Part shown: piece after piece, positions 8,813-22,200 of the stretch
How the letters are laid out: each line of letters starts with the position of its first letter
Position numbering within the stretch: position 1 is the first letter of the stretch
Assembly: GCA_016284515.1 (NCBI GenBank)
Contig: JAEEOY010000040.1
Coordinates: 1-34,868, forward strand
Origin: Kiritimatiellia bacterium
GTDB taxonomy: Bacteria; Verrucomicrobiota; Kiritimatiellia; RFP12; UBA1067
DNA length: 34,868 nucleotides
Direction: 5' to 3'
Program-made: the position numbers and the translations under genes
Notes under the pieces: model-generated
The model's database searches: none
What the model was told of the DNA's origin: nothing
What the model saw: the letters and a program-made list of their open reading frames with translations, nothing else

Positions 8813-10633
8813 ATGGAAGGAGTTTACAGAATTGCCGCTGCAACGCCGCGCCTCCACCTAGGGGACGCGGCGGCAAACGCGAAGGAGCTTGTGCGGCTCG
8901 CCAAGGCCGCCGCCAGGGATGGGGTATCTGCGATCGTATTCCCCGAACTGTGCCTGACCGGATATACCTGTGGCGACATGTTCTTCCGCGACGAGCTTCT
9001 CCGCGCCGCGTCAGCGGCGGTTGAGGTGTTTGCCGCCAAAACAGCATCCCTGCCGCTGGTCTCAGTCGTCGGACTGCCGATTGCTGATGGCCCGGCAATA
9101 TACAACGCAGCGGCCGTCGTCCACGGTGGAAAGGTGGTCGGAACCGTCCGCAAGCGCACTCTGCCGAACTACGGCGAATACTACGAGCGGAGGCAGTTCA
9201 CGCCTGCGCCCGCCGGCGAGCCGCTTGCCGTCTTCGACGTCGGTTCGTTCCGGTTCGGCGTCGAGATCTGCGAGGATCTTTGGACGCCCGTGCCGCCGAG
9301 TTCGCTGATGGCGGAATGCGGCGTCGACGTGGTGTTCAACCTTTCCGCCAGCACGGAATTCCTTGGCAAGTCGCAGAAGCGCCGGTCGCTCGTCGAGCAG
9401 CAGAGCCTGCGCCTCGGGTGCGCCTACGCGATGGCATGCGCCGGCACTGGGGAGTCGAGTTCCGACGCGGTCTATGGCGGATGCCCGCTCATCGCCGTGG
9501 AAGGCAGGACGGTTGCCGAGGGCAAGATGCTGCGCGCCGCGCCCCAGATCGTCGCGGCGGACGTCGATGTTGCCGCGGCCCGTCACCGCAGAAGGAGCAC
9601 TTCTTCTGTCTACTGCTCCCGTTCCCTCGCCGGTGTCGGCCAGCAGACGCAGCTGGTCGCCGTCTCCGCCCAGGTGCCGGAGTCGACGCCGTCCGTCCTC
9701 TCCTGCTCGCCCTTTCTGGACGAGTATGGCGAGGACCGATGGTGGCGTAGGCTTCTGGACATCCAGGCGGCGGGACTCGCGCGGCGCATGGCGAGCGCCT
9801 CCGTCGGGCGGCTTGTCGTCGGCGTGTCGGGCGGTGCGGACTCCGCGCTCGCGCTTCTTGGCGCCTCTGCGGCGCTCGACCGGATGGGGCTTGAACGCGA
9901 CAGTCTTCTTGCCGTCGTCATGCCTGGGTTCGGATCGACGAAAACCACGCAGAGCCGCGCCGTCGCGCTGGCGGAAGCGGTCGGCGCGTCGGTACGCGTC
10001 GTTGACATCCGCGAGTCGTGCCGCAGGCACCTCCTCGAGATAGGACATGTCGAGGGCGTTCACGACATCGCCTACGAGAACGCCCAGGCGCGGGAGCGGA
10101 CACAGGTCCTGATGGACCTCGCAAACATGGAACACGCGCTTGTAGTCGGCACGGGAGACCTCTCCGAGATCGCCCTCGGGTGGAACACATACAACGGCGA
10201 CCACATGAGCATGTACCAGATCAACGCATCCGTGCCGAAGACGATGGTGCTCGCAGCCCTGCGTCATATCGCGGAAGAATCGGAGGAAAGACTGGGCGAC
10301 ATTCTGCGCCGGACGGCCTCATCGCCGATTACGCCGGAACTTATCCCCGATGCCGCAGCCAACGACTCGGAGGTGCGGCTCGGTCCTTACGAGCTGCATG
10401 ACTTCTTCCTCTTTCACTATCTTGTGGATGGCGCGGCGGCGGACAAGCTGCGCGAAATGGCGCGAATTGCGTTTGCCGGGAAACATTCGCCCGAAGAGGT
10501 CGACGACACGCTTTGCAAGTTCATCAGACGTTTCCGCGCCGCCCAGTATAAACGCAACTGCGTCCCCGACGGTCCGAAAATCACGCTTTCCCTCTCCCCG
10601 CGCGCAGACTGGCGCATGCCTAGCGACATGTAG
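8813..10633 (+). CDS. nadE: glutamine-dependent NAD+ synthase
   Basis: N-terminal nitrilase domain (FPELCLTGYTCGDMF.., GVEICEDLWTPVPPSS) and C-terminal synthetase (VVGVSGGADSALAL). Start at 8813 rather than 8741, because 8741 lies in the terminator. Confidence 0.95.
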   Translation: MEGVYRIAAATPRLHLGDAAANAKELVRLAKAAARDGVSAIVFPELCLTGYTCGDMFFRDELLRAASAAVEVFAAKTASLPLVSVVGLPIADGPAIYNAAAVVHGGKVVGTVRKRTLPNYGEYYERRQFTPAPAGEPLAVFDVGSFRFGVEICEDLWTPVPPSSLMAECGVDVVFNLSASTEFLGKSQKRRSLVEQQSLRLGCAYAMACAGTGESSSDAVYGGCPLIAVEGRTVAEGKMLRAAPQIVAADVDVAAARHRRRSTSSVYCSRSLAGVGQQTQLVAVSAQVPESTPSVLSCSPFLDEYGEDRWWRRLLDIQAAGLARRMASASVGRLVVGVSGGADSALALLGASAALDRMGLERDSLLAVVMPGFGSTKTTQSRAVALAEAVGASVRVVDIRESCRRHLLEIGHVEGVHDIAYENAQARERTQVLMDLANMEHALVVGTGDLSEIALGWNTYNGDHMSMYQINASVPKTMVLAALRHIAEESEERLGDILRRTASSPITPELIPDAAANDSEVRLGPYELHDFFLFHYLVDGAAADKLREMARIAFAGKHSPEEVDDTLCKFIRRFRAAQYKRNCVPDGPKITLSLSPRADWRMPSDM

Positions 10634-10660
10634 CCTTTCACCCAACTGGCGATGGTGTGA

Positions 10661-10666
10661 TATAAT
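10661..10666 (+). promoter_or_regulatory. extended -10 (TGA-TATAAT) of lysE-like gene, predicted leaderless
   Basis: TGATATAAT, 7 nt before ATG 10674. Confidence 0.65.
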
Positions 10667-10673
10667 ATCCGCC

Positions 10674-11309
10674 ATGCTTTCGACCTACATAATCGGATGC
10701 GTCGCGCTCATCATCAAGCCCGGGCCGGACTTGTTGTGCACGCTCGCGACGGCAATCGCCGACGGCAAGGCGCGCGCCTCTACGCTCATGGCCGGACTCG
10801 TGCTCGGCTGCTGGCTGTGGATCTGGCTGCTCGCGGCAGGGGTGGCATCGTTCTTCACCACGCATCAAGGCGTGATGACGGCGATACAGCTCGTAGGGAT
10901 CGCCTACATCGCCTATCTGGCGATTGGATCGTTCAGGGAGGCAATCAACGGATTCCGCCATCGCACAGAGAACGCGCTCTGTCCGGCTGCGGCGAAAGGC
11001 TGGCGGCTTGTGGGACGCGGCGTCCTGATGGCGATGTCGAATCCGCTGACGATTCTCTTCTTCCTGGCGTTTCTTCCGAACTTCACGCAGCAGGAATCCG
11101 CATTCCCGCCCGCCGTGCAGGTGCTGCTCCTCGGTACGCTTTTCTGCGCGCTCGTTCCGTTCATCTACTTCCCGATCATCATCGCTGCGGACTTCTTCCG
11201 TGCGCGCCTGCTCGGTTCGGCAAAGGCGACGGCCTCGCTCAAGCTCGTCTCCGCTCTCATGCTCACGGCCGTCACGGTCATACTGTCCATGCCCATGTTC
11301 GGACTGTAG
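10674..11309 (+). CDS. LysE/RhtB family amino-acid exporter
   Basis: KPGPDLLCTLATAIADGKARASTLMAGLVLGCWLW.. and MSNPLTILFFLAFLPNF motif. Confidence 0.9.
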   Translation: MLSTYIIGCVALIIKPGPDLLCTLATAIADGKARASTLMAGLVLGCWLWIWLLAAGVASFFTTHQGVMTAIQLVGIAYIAYLAIGSFREAINGFRHRTENALCPAAAKGWRLVGRGVLMAMSNPLTILFFLAFLPNFTQQESAFPPAVQVLLLGTLFCALVPFIYFPIIIAADFFRARLLGSAKATASLKLVSALMLTAVTVILSMPMFGL

Positions 11310-11359
11310 ACTGTGTCGAATGGACTTATCCCGAAGGATCGGGTCTTAATGCGCTGGCC

Positions 11360-11390
11360 GTACGTTGGGCGGGCAACTGCCCGACCCGTA
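11360..11390 (+). repeat. GTACGTT-GGGCGGGCAACTGCCCGACCC hairpin, left flank of the MNT/HEPN module
   Basis: CGGGC-AACT-GCCCG stem with outer GGG/CCC; similar element at 12198-12220. Confidence 0.6.
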
Positions 11391-11432
11391 AAAACTTTTT
11401 GCGCCCGAAAAGCGGAAAATGACGGAATATGA

Positions 11433-11438
11433 TATAAT
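11433..11438 (+). promoter_or_regulatory. extended -10 (TGA-TATAAT) of MNT/HEPN operon
   Basis: TGATATAAT, 13-19 nt before candidate ATGs at 11452/11458. Confidence 0.6.
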
Positions 11439-11451
11439 ATTTGCACTTGAT

Positions 11452-11751
11452 ATGTGTATGCTGGACGAGATACGTGCGAAGCGGGATGAGATATACGCTA
11501 TCGCGAGGAGACACAAGGCCGAAAAGCTTTGGGTCTTCGGCTCCTGCGCCCGCAGGGAAGAGCGCCCTGACAGCGACGTGGATTTTCTTGTCAAATGGAT
11601 GCCGGGCGAGTATAGTTGGCGTAATGAACGTGCAATGTCATCCGCATATGAAAAACTGCTTGGCAGCAAAGTTGACCTTGTGGCATCTCGAATTCTGCCG
11701 CAGTCTCTTGGCTTTGCGCATCGTGTTTGCAAGGAGGCCGTGCCGGTATGA
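11452..11751 (+). CDS. mntA: MNT-type minimal nucleotidyltransferase antitoxin (MntA-like)
   Basis: GS-X10-DXD motif: GSCARREERPDSDVDFLV. The 11419 start overlaps the promoter, so 11452 or 11458 is used. ATGA overlap with the next gene. Confidence 0.88.
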   Translation: MCMLDEIRAKRDEIYAIARRHKAEKLWVFGSCARREERPDSDVDFLVKWMPGEYSWRNERAMSSAYEKLLGSKVDLVASRILPQSLGFAHRVCKEAVPV

Positions 11752-12143
11752 CGAATCCTTCGCTTTATCGTGATGATTCGCGTGTTCGGCACATGCTGGA
11801 TGCGATGGAACGGATAGCCGAGCTGAGCAGGGGGCTGGAGCGCGAACAATTGCGGCGGCATGAAAACACGACTGAGATGATCCTCTTTAATTTGATGGTG
11901 CTGGGTGAGGCAGCCAATAACATCACCCGTGAGTTTGCAGCCCAGAATCCGGATGTAGATTGGAAGGGGTTAGCTGGTGTTAGGCATAAGATTGTGCATG
12001 ATTATGCCGACATAGATTACGACACTATTTGGGATATACTGCAAAATGACATTCCGGTCGAATGTGAAAAAGTGAAAGCTGTCGCAGCAACACTTCCGCC
12101 GGAGCCAACGCTGCCACCTCCGAACATGGCGGATTTCCTGTAA
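11748..12143 (+). CDS. hepT: HEPN domain RNase toxin (HepT-like)
   Basis: RHKIVHDY = Rx4HxY HEPN motif; helical DUF86-like protein; overlaps the MNT gene by 4 nt. Confidence 0.88.
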   Translation: MTNPSLYRDDSRVRHMLDAMERIAELSRGLEREQLRRHENTTEMILFNLMVLGEAANNITREFAAQNPDVDWKGLAGVRHKIVHDYADIDYDTIWDILQNDIPVECEKVKAVAATLPPEPTLPPPNMADFL

Positions 12144-12197
12144 CCAATCTCAAACCGTAAACTGAAAATGAAAGGAACGGCAATCAGTCACTAACCG

Positions 12198-12220
12198 GTA
12201 CATAGGTGGGCAACGCCCCG
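12198..12220 (+). repeat. GTACATAGGTGGGCAACGCCCC, right flank element similar to 11360-11390
   Basis: GGGC-AAC-GCCC core, same orientation as the left flank copy. Confidence 0.5.
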
Positions 12221-12248
12221 TTAGCAGCCGGGCAGCAGAGACGACGGC

Positions 12249-12503
12249 GTGCATGTCTCCGCCATGCCCGACGAACTCGCCATCAGCGCGTTTTCCGCGG
12301 GCGAGGCCGATGCAATCACGGGGATGCCGTTCGGCACTGCAAAGCCTCCACGCGGTGAGGGAATGTCCGCTGAACGCTACGGCATGATCGAGGCGGCCTA
12401 CGAGGCAGGGTTTGCGCAGGGTGAACAGAGCCGCGTCTTCCCTCCGGTATCGGATATCTTCACCTCGACCACACATCGGCGCACGGCGCGCCGTCCGCGC
12501 TGA
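12249..12503 (+). CDS. short hypothetical ORF, possible gene remnant
   Basis: 84 aa ORF with no recognised family, between the TA module and the gltD promoter; no clear RBS. Confidence 0.25.
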   Translation: MHVSAMPDELAISAFSAGEADAITGMPFGTAKPPRGEGMSAERYGMIEAAYEAGFAQGEQSRVFPPVSDIFTSTTHRRTARRPR

Positions 12504-12521
12504 GGCCGAGGTTAGGTGGCA

Positions 12522-12568
12522 TTACAAGATTGCAACACCACGGCGCGGAGGAATTACAGGAATTGTAA
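12522..12568. promoter_or_regulatory. tandem operator/UAS upstream of gltD: TTACA-AGAT-TGCAA (12522) and TTACA-GGAAT-TGTAA (12554-12568)
   Basis: Two TTACA elements exactly 32 bp apart, the same as upstream of PII. Confidence 0.65.
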
Positions 12569-12600
12569 AGGATCGGACGGTAGGATCGGGTTTTGGTCGC

Positions 12601-12618
12601 TTGGCATGGGTTGTGCTA
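12601..12618 (+). promoter_or_regulatory. sigma54-like -24/-12 promoter for gltD-glmS
   Basis: TTGGCATG-GGTT-GTGCTA; GG (12603) to GC (12615) = 12 bp as in canonical sigma54 promoters; ATG 12632 lies ~4 nt after the predicted +1. Confidence 0.6.
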
Positions 12619-12631
12619 AATTGCACATGAT

Positions 12632-13987
12632 ATGCAACGAATACACGACATCTACCGTCCGACCGATGAACGCGTCACTGACTGGCGCGAGGTCGAACGT
12701 GCGCTCACCGACGAAGAACTCAAGGAGCAGACCTCGCGCTGCATGAACTGCGGACAGCCGTTCTGCCACGCATACGGGTGTCCGCTCGGCAACCTGGTCC
12801 CCGACCAGAACCGCGCCGTCGCGCAGGGCGACTGGAAGCGTGCCTACGCGCTCCTCTCGGCGAATTCCGACTTCCCCGAGTTCACCTCGCGGATATGTCC
12901 GGCATTGTGCGAGGCGAGTTGCGTGCACGGACTCGACGAGGAGGCGGTCATGGTGCGGCAGTCGGAGAAGCGCATCATCGAGACGGCGTTCGCCAACGGA
13001 TGGGTCGTGCCGCGTCCGCCGGAAAGGGAGAACGGCAAGTCCGTCGCCGTCATCGGCGCTGGGCCTGCGGGTCTTTCGGCGGCCGTCACCCTGCGCCGCC
13101 GCGGATTCGCGGTGACGGTGTACGAGCGCAGGAAGAACATCGGCGGACTCCTCCGCTACGGAATCCCGTGCTTCAAGCTGGACAAGGCGCTTATCGACAG
13201 AAGGCGCAAGGTTCTGGAGGCGGAGGGAATCCGGTTCGTGACGGACTGCGAGGTCGGGAAGGACGTCTCCGCGGAGTGGCTGAAGAAGGAGCACGACGCG
13301 GTAGTAGTGGCGATCGGAACGCCAGCAGCGCGCGACCTCAGGATCCCCGGACGCGAACTCGGCGGCATTCATCTCGCGCTTGAGCTTCTGGAAGGACAGA
13401 ATCGTTTCCTGACGGGGGAAATCACTGAGGCGCCGATCAACGCGAAGGGTAAGAAGGTCCTCGTGATAGGCGGAGGCGATACGGGCAGCGACTGCGTGGG
13501 CACGTCGATCCGCCAGGGCGCGGCGAGCGTGACGCAGATAGAGATCATGCCGAAGCCGCCGGACGAACGCGACGCCTCCACGCCGTGGCCGCTCTGGCCA
13601 TACATGCTGCGCACAAGCTCCAGCCACAAAGAAGGGTGCGTGCGGCGCTGGAACCTGAATTCGCTGAGGTTCATCGGCGATGGACATGTCTCCGGCGTTG
13701 AAGTGGAGACAGTCGAATGGGAGTTCACTCCCGAAGGCAGACCTGCGAAGTTCCACAGCGTGCCGAACACCAAGGAACTCATCGAGGCAGACCTTGTGTT
13801 CCTCGCGATGGGATTCACCGGCGTTCCGGCGGAGAATCCGATCGTCTCGCAGCTGAAGCTCGCGCAGACGCCGCGCACCGCCCTTGTCGCCGATCCCGCG
13901 CGGAACATCTTCTGCGTCGGCGACTGCGCGTCCGGCGCGTCTCTCGTCGTCCGCGCGCTCGCAAGTGGAAAATCACTACAAATCTAG
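12632..13987 (+). CDS. gltD: glutamate synthase small (NAD(P)H-dependent) subunit
   Basis: CMNCGQPFCHAYGCPLGNLVPDQN, FTSRICPALCEASC, IGAGPAGLSAAVTLRRRGFAVTVYE, GDCASGASLVVRALASGKSLQI. Confidence 0.96.
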   Translation: MQRIHDIYRPTDERVTDWREVERALTDEELKEQTSRCMNCGQPFCHAYGCPLGNLVPDQNRAVAQGDWKRAYALLSANSDFPEFTSRICPALCEASCVHGLDEEAVMVRQSEKRIIETAFANGWVVPRPPERENGKSVAVIGAGPAGLSAAVTLRRRGFAVTVYERRKNIGGLLRYGIPCFKLDKALIDRRRKVLEAEGIRFVTDCEVGKDVSAEWLKKEHDAVVVAIGTPAARDLRIPGRELGGIHLALELLEGQNRFLTGEITEAPINAKGKKVLVIGGGDTGSDCVGTSIRQGAASVTQIEIMPKPPDERDASTPWPLWPYMLRTSSSHKEGCVRRWNLNSLRFIGDGHVSGVEVETVEWEFTPEGRPAKFHSVPNTKELIEADLVFLAMGFTGVPAENPIVSQLKLAQTPRTALVADPARNIFCVGDCASGASLVVRALASGKSLQI

Positions 13988-13997
13988 GCAGGACACC

Positions 13998-15842
13998 ATG
14001 TGTGGAATAGTGGGTTTTACTTCACGGAACAGACCGGCGATTGGCCCGCTAGTCAACGGCCTCAGGCGGCTCGAATACCGCGGATACGACTCGGCGGGCG
14101 TAGCGCTTGAGTCTGCGGACGGCATAAAGGTATACAAGCAGACGGGGAAAGTCGCAGAGCTCGACAGCCTCCTTTCGCGGGCGCTCCCCGAAGGCGAGCG
14201 CGGCAAGTACACTCTCGGCATCGCGCACACGCGCTGGGCGACGCACGGACTCCCCACCGTCGCCAACGCGCATCCGCACATTGCCGACGAAGGCCGCCTC
14301 GCGCTTGTCCACAACGGCATAATCGAGAATTACGCGGCGCTTCGCGCTGGGCTTGAGAAGCGCGGAGCGAAGTTCCTTTCGCAGACCGACACCGAGGTCG
14401 TTGCGCATTTGGTCGCAGCGTTCGACAAAGGCGACTTTCTGACGGCCGTAGCCGAGGCGCTCAAGCGCGTCGAGGGGACTTACGGAATCGCTGCGATATC
14501 GGCGAGGCATCCTGGCGAAATGGTGGTTGCGCGCAAAGGAAGTCCTCTCGTCATAGGCGTAGGAGAAGACGACATCGTAGTCGCGAGCGATGTGTCTGCA
14601 ATTGTCGCGTACACCAGGCAGGTAATCTACCTAAAGGACGGCGACATAGCGCGCATCACGCCAAAAGGCGTGGACATCCACACCCTCGACAACTCGCCCG
14701 TCACGCGCGAAGTGCAGGAGGTGGACTGGGATATCGGCGCAATAGAGAAGGGCGGCTACGAGCACTTCATGCTCAAGGAGATATTCGAGCAACCAGACGC
14801 GCTCGCGAACACGATTCGCGGACGGCTCGACCCCGCGGGAGGAACGGCGTTCCTCTCTGGGCTCTCGCTGTCTCCGCGCGAACTGGCAGCCGTGAGGCGC
14901 GTCGTCATCGTGGGGTGCGGGACTTCGCTGCATGCAGGCATGGTCGGCAAGTACCTGTTCGAGAAGCTGGCCGACATTCCGACGGCTCCCGAGCAGGCGG
15001 CGGAGTTCAGGTACTCGAATCCGATTGTCGGGCCAGACGATTGGGTGATGGCATTGTCGCAGTCGGGCGAGACGGCCGACACGCTTGCGGCCGTCCGCGA
15101 GTCGATCAGGAAGGGCGCGCTCGTTTCGGGGCTATGCAACGTCGTCGGGTCCACGATCGCCCGCGAAGCCGGGCGGGGCGTATATCTCCACGCGGGCCCC
15201 GAGATTTCCGTTGCGTCGACCAAGGCGTTTACCGCGCAGGTGACGGCGCTTCTCATGACGGCACTTAAGCTCGGCAGGACGCGCCGCCTCTCGTTCGAGG
15301 ACGGCGATAGGCTTGTGAAGGAAATCTCACGCCTTCCCGAACTCGTCGGCAAGGTGCTCGAGGGCAACGATGCAATCGCGAAAGTCGCGGAAAAGTACGC
15401 GAAGGCGGACGACATGTTCTTCATAGGGCGAGGGATGCTGCATCCTGTTGCGCTCGAGGGGGCGCTCAAGATCAAGGAAGTCGCCTATGTGCACGCTGAG
15501 GGTTATCAGGCGGCGGAGCTAAAGCACGGGCCGATAGCGCTCCTCTCGGAGAAGACGCCGGTCGTCGCGCTGCTCGCCGACATCCCCGGCAAGGAGAAGA
15601 CGCTCGGCAACGTGCAGGAGTGCCGTGCACGCCTTGCGCCGGTTGTCGGTGTGGTGACGGAAGGCGACGAAGCCGCGGCCGCGGCGGTCACGGATGCGCT
15701 TGTGATCCCGAAGACCTGCGCGGAGCTGTCTCCCATCGTCACGGTGGTGGTGCTACAGCTTTTCGCGTACCACGTCGCTCGGCTTCGCGGATGCGAAATT
15801 GACCAGCCGAGAAATCTTGCGAAGTCGGTCACCGTAGAGTAG
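13998..15842 (+). CDS. glmS: glutamine--fructose-6-phosphate aminotransferase (isomerizing)
   Basis: MCGIVGFTSRNRP..LRRLEYRGYDSAG; SIS domains; C-terminal PRNLAKSVTVE. Start at 13998. Confidence 0.97.
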   Translation: MCGIVGFTSRNRPAIGPLVNGLRRLEYRGYDSAGVALESADGIKVYKQTGKVAELDSLLSRALPEGERGKYTLGIAHTRWATHGLPTVANAHPHIADEGRLALVHNGIIENYAALRAGLEKRGAKFLSQTDTEVVAHLVAAFDKGDFLTAVAEALKRVEGTYGIAAISARHPGEMVVARKGSPLVIGVGEDDIVVASDVSAIVAYTRQVIYLKDGDIARITPKGVDIHTLDNSPVTREVQEVDWDIGAIEKGGYEHFMLKEIFEQPDALANTIRGRLDPAGGTAFLSGLSLSPRELAAVRRVVIVGCGTSLHAGMVGKYLFEKLADIPTAPEQAAEFRYSNPIVGPDDWVMALSQSGETADTLAAVRESIRKGALVSGLCNVVGSTIAREAGRGVYLHAGPEISVASTKAFTAQVTALLMTALKLGRTRRLSFEDGDRLVKEISRLPELVGKVLEGNDAIAKVAEKYAKADDMFFIGRGMLHPVALEGALKIKEVAYVHAEGYQAAELKHGPIALLSEKTPVVALLADIPGKEKTLGNVQECRARLAPVVGVVTEGDEAAAAAVTDALVIPKTCAELSPIVTVVVLQLFAYHVARLRGCEIDQPRNLAKSVTVE

Positions 15843-15856
15843 CGCTACGCGCGCTC

Positions 15857-15878
15857 GGCGCTTTGAGATAAAAGCGCC
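15857..15878 (+). terminator. hairpin after glmS (possible terminator)
   Basis: GGCGCTTT-GAGATA-AAAGCGCC perfect 8-bp stem 15 nt after the stop, followed by TT only. Confidence 0.5.
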
Positions 15879-16141
15879 TTGTCCTTGGGTTTGTCGCGCA
15901 CCTTTTAAGTTTCATCGCAGTCATACCGCGATGTTTTACCTGCCACGTCCTGCCGATCGTTTCTCTCTCCGATTAACTGATGTAATTTTGCCGTCCGAAT
16001 CCAGTATTGCATAAATCTGATCAATAGTTGTATTGCTGCCCCAAGATGAACCTGTGACCCCAACCCAACCATTGCCGCGTAGTGATAAACCTCCTATCCA
16101 AGGGCGGGATCGGCGGTAAAACTGTAATGACGCATCGCGCG

Positions 16142-16160
16142 TGTTACATGAATTGTAACA
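16142..16160. promoter_or_regulatory. palindromic operator/UAS upstream of gltB: TGTTACA-TGAAT-TGTAACA
   Basis: Perfect 7-bp inverted repeat with N5 spacer; same TTACA-N5-TGTAA core as at 6082 and 12554. Confidence 0.7.
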
Positions 16161-16221
16161 GATGAGCTGTGGATATTGCGCGGAATGTGTGTCTTTGCGC
16201 CTGTGCGCTGGAAACATGTGC

Positions 16222-16239
16222 TTGGCACAGAGTGTGCTA
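16222..16239 (+). promoter_or_regulatory. sigma54-like -24/-12 promoter for gltB
   Basis: TTGGCACA-GAGT-GTGCTA; correct GG/GC spacing; distance to ATG (31 nt from the first T) identical to gltD. Confidence 0.62.
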
Positions 16240-16252
16240 TCGTATTTTCGAT

Positions 16253-20857
<4,605 letters not shown>

Positions 20858-20861
20858 CGCC

Positions 20862-20877
20862 GCGCTCGGTAGAGCGC
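20862..20877 (+). terminator. short hairpin after gltB (weak terminator candidate)
   Basis: GCGCTC-GGTA-GAGCGC, 5 nt after the stop, no U-tract. Confidence 0.3.
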
Positions 20878-20890
20878 ACGCGAAAAATGG

Positions 20891-20896
20891 TATAAT
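20891..20896 (+). promoter_or_regulatory. extended -10 (TGG-TATAAT) of ispA operon, predicted leaderless
   Basis: TGGTATAAT, 6 nt before ATG 20903. Confidence 0.7.
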
Positions 20897-20902
20897 ACGC
20901 GT

Positions 20903-21730
20903 ATGACGAATCCAGAGAAGTTGACGACAGATTACCTTGAGATAGTCGAGCGGACGCTTGACGAGGTCCTGCCGAAGCCGGGGGGGCGTCCGGCGGTGCT
21001 GAGCGAGGCGATGCGCTACGCCGTCGGAACGGGCGGCAAGCGCATACGTCCGCTCATATGTCTTGCGTCCGCGGCGGCGGTCGGCGGAAGGGCTGAGGAA
21101 GCGCGCTTCCCAGCGGCGGCGATCGAGCTCCTCCACAACTACACGCTAATCCACGACGACCTTCCGGCGATGGACAACGACGTCGAGCGCCGCGGCAAGC
21201 CGTCCGTCTGGGCAAAGTACGGCGAGGCGAACGCGATTCTCGCGGGCGACGCGCTGCAGGCGCTTGCGTTCCGCGCCGCGGCGGATGCGCCGCGCAACGC
21301 CGCGCAGATAGTCGCTGCGCTCGGCTCCGCGGGAGTCGGCGTCGTGCAGGGGCAGGTGGAGGATCTGGTGCGGGAGGATGGAAAGCACGCTGGCTCTGGC
21401 GGTCCTGCGCCACTGCCCGTCGAAGCCGTCGACTTCGTCTACACCCACAAGACAGCCGACCTCTTCGTGGCGGCCGCGACGATGGGCGGATACGCAGGCG
21501 GGGGGAGCGAAGCGGACATCGCCGCGCTGCGGGATTTCGCGCTCAACCTCGGGCTCGCGTTCCAGTACGAGGACGATCTTCTAGACGGCGACTCGCCGTA
21601 TCCGAGGGAGAAGACGGAGATGCTTGTGCGGCAGACGACCGAAGCGGCTGTAGCTGCGCTCTCGAAGCTGCCGGGCGACGCGACGTTCCTCGCGGCGCTC
21701 GCGGAAAAACTAGTGGGGAGAAAGGTCTGA
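20903..21730 (+). CDS. ispA: polyprenyl (farnesyl) diphosphate synthase
   Basis: GGKRIRPL, ELLHNYTLIHDDLPAMDND (DDxxD), FQYEDDLLD. Confidence 0.93.
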   Translation: MTNPEKLTTDYLEIVERTLDEVLPKPGGRPAVLSEAMRYAVGTGGKRIRPLICLASAAAVGGRAEEARFPAAAIELLHNYTLIHDDLPAMDNDVERRGKPSVWAKYGEANAILAGDALQALAFRAAADAPRNAAQIVAALGSAGVGVVQGQVEDLVREDGKHAGSGGPAPLPVEAVDFVYTHKTADLFVAAATMGGYAGGGSEADIAALRDFALNLGLAFQYEDDLLDGDSPYPREKTEMLVRQTTEAAVAALSKLPGDATFLAALAEKLVGRKV

Positions 21731-21732
21731 CG

Positions 21733-22200
21733 ATGAGGAAGTTCTGTCTTTTCGTGTCTTCCGGATTCGGACTCGGGCTTGTCGCGCCATTTGCACCTGG
21801 CACGTTCGGGTCCATACCTGGCGTGATCCTCGCGTACGGCGCGGCGGCGCTTGCGGTTCCGTTGCAGATACTCTCCGCGCTTGGCTTTGCGTTCCTTGCC
21901 GTTCCGTTCTGCGACATCGCCGAGCGCGAGCTCGGGATAAAGGACGACGGCAGGATAACCGCGGACGAGTGGATGCTGTATCCGATTTCGTTCATAGGCA
22001 TTCCGCTTCTGGAGCTTCCGTGGTGGTCGATGATCGTGTTCTTCTGCGTCGTGCGCGCGGTGGACATAATTAAGCCGTGGCCGTGCAGGGGGCTTCAGTC
22101 GATCCCGGGCGGACTCGGCATCGTGATCGACGACTTCGTCGCAAACATCTACTCGCTCGGAATCAACTGGGCGATCTACTGGTACTTCTTCCATGTCTGA
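21733..22200 (+). CDS. pgpA: phosphatidylglycerophosphatase A
   Basis: APFAPGTFGSIPGV, DDGRITADEWMLYPISF, FFCVVRAVDIIKPWPCRGLQSIPGGLGIVIDDFVANIYS. Confidence 0.93.
   Translation: MRKFCLFVSSGFGLGLVAPFAPGTFGSIPGVILAYGAAALAVPLQILSALGFAFLAVPFCDIAERELGIKDDGRITADEWMLYPISFIGIPLLELPWWSMIVFFCVVRAVDIIKPWPCRGLQSIPGGLGIVIDDFVANIYSLGINWAIYWYFFHV

Noticed and set aside
16169-16252. N-terminal extension of gltB (MDIARNVCLCACALETCAWHRV..)
   Set aside because: Lies across the predicted sigma54 promoter; ATG 16253 fits GltB N-termini better.
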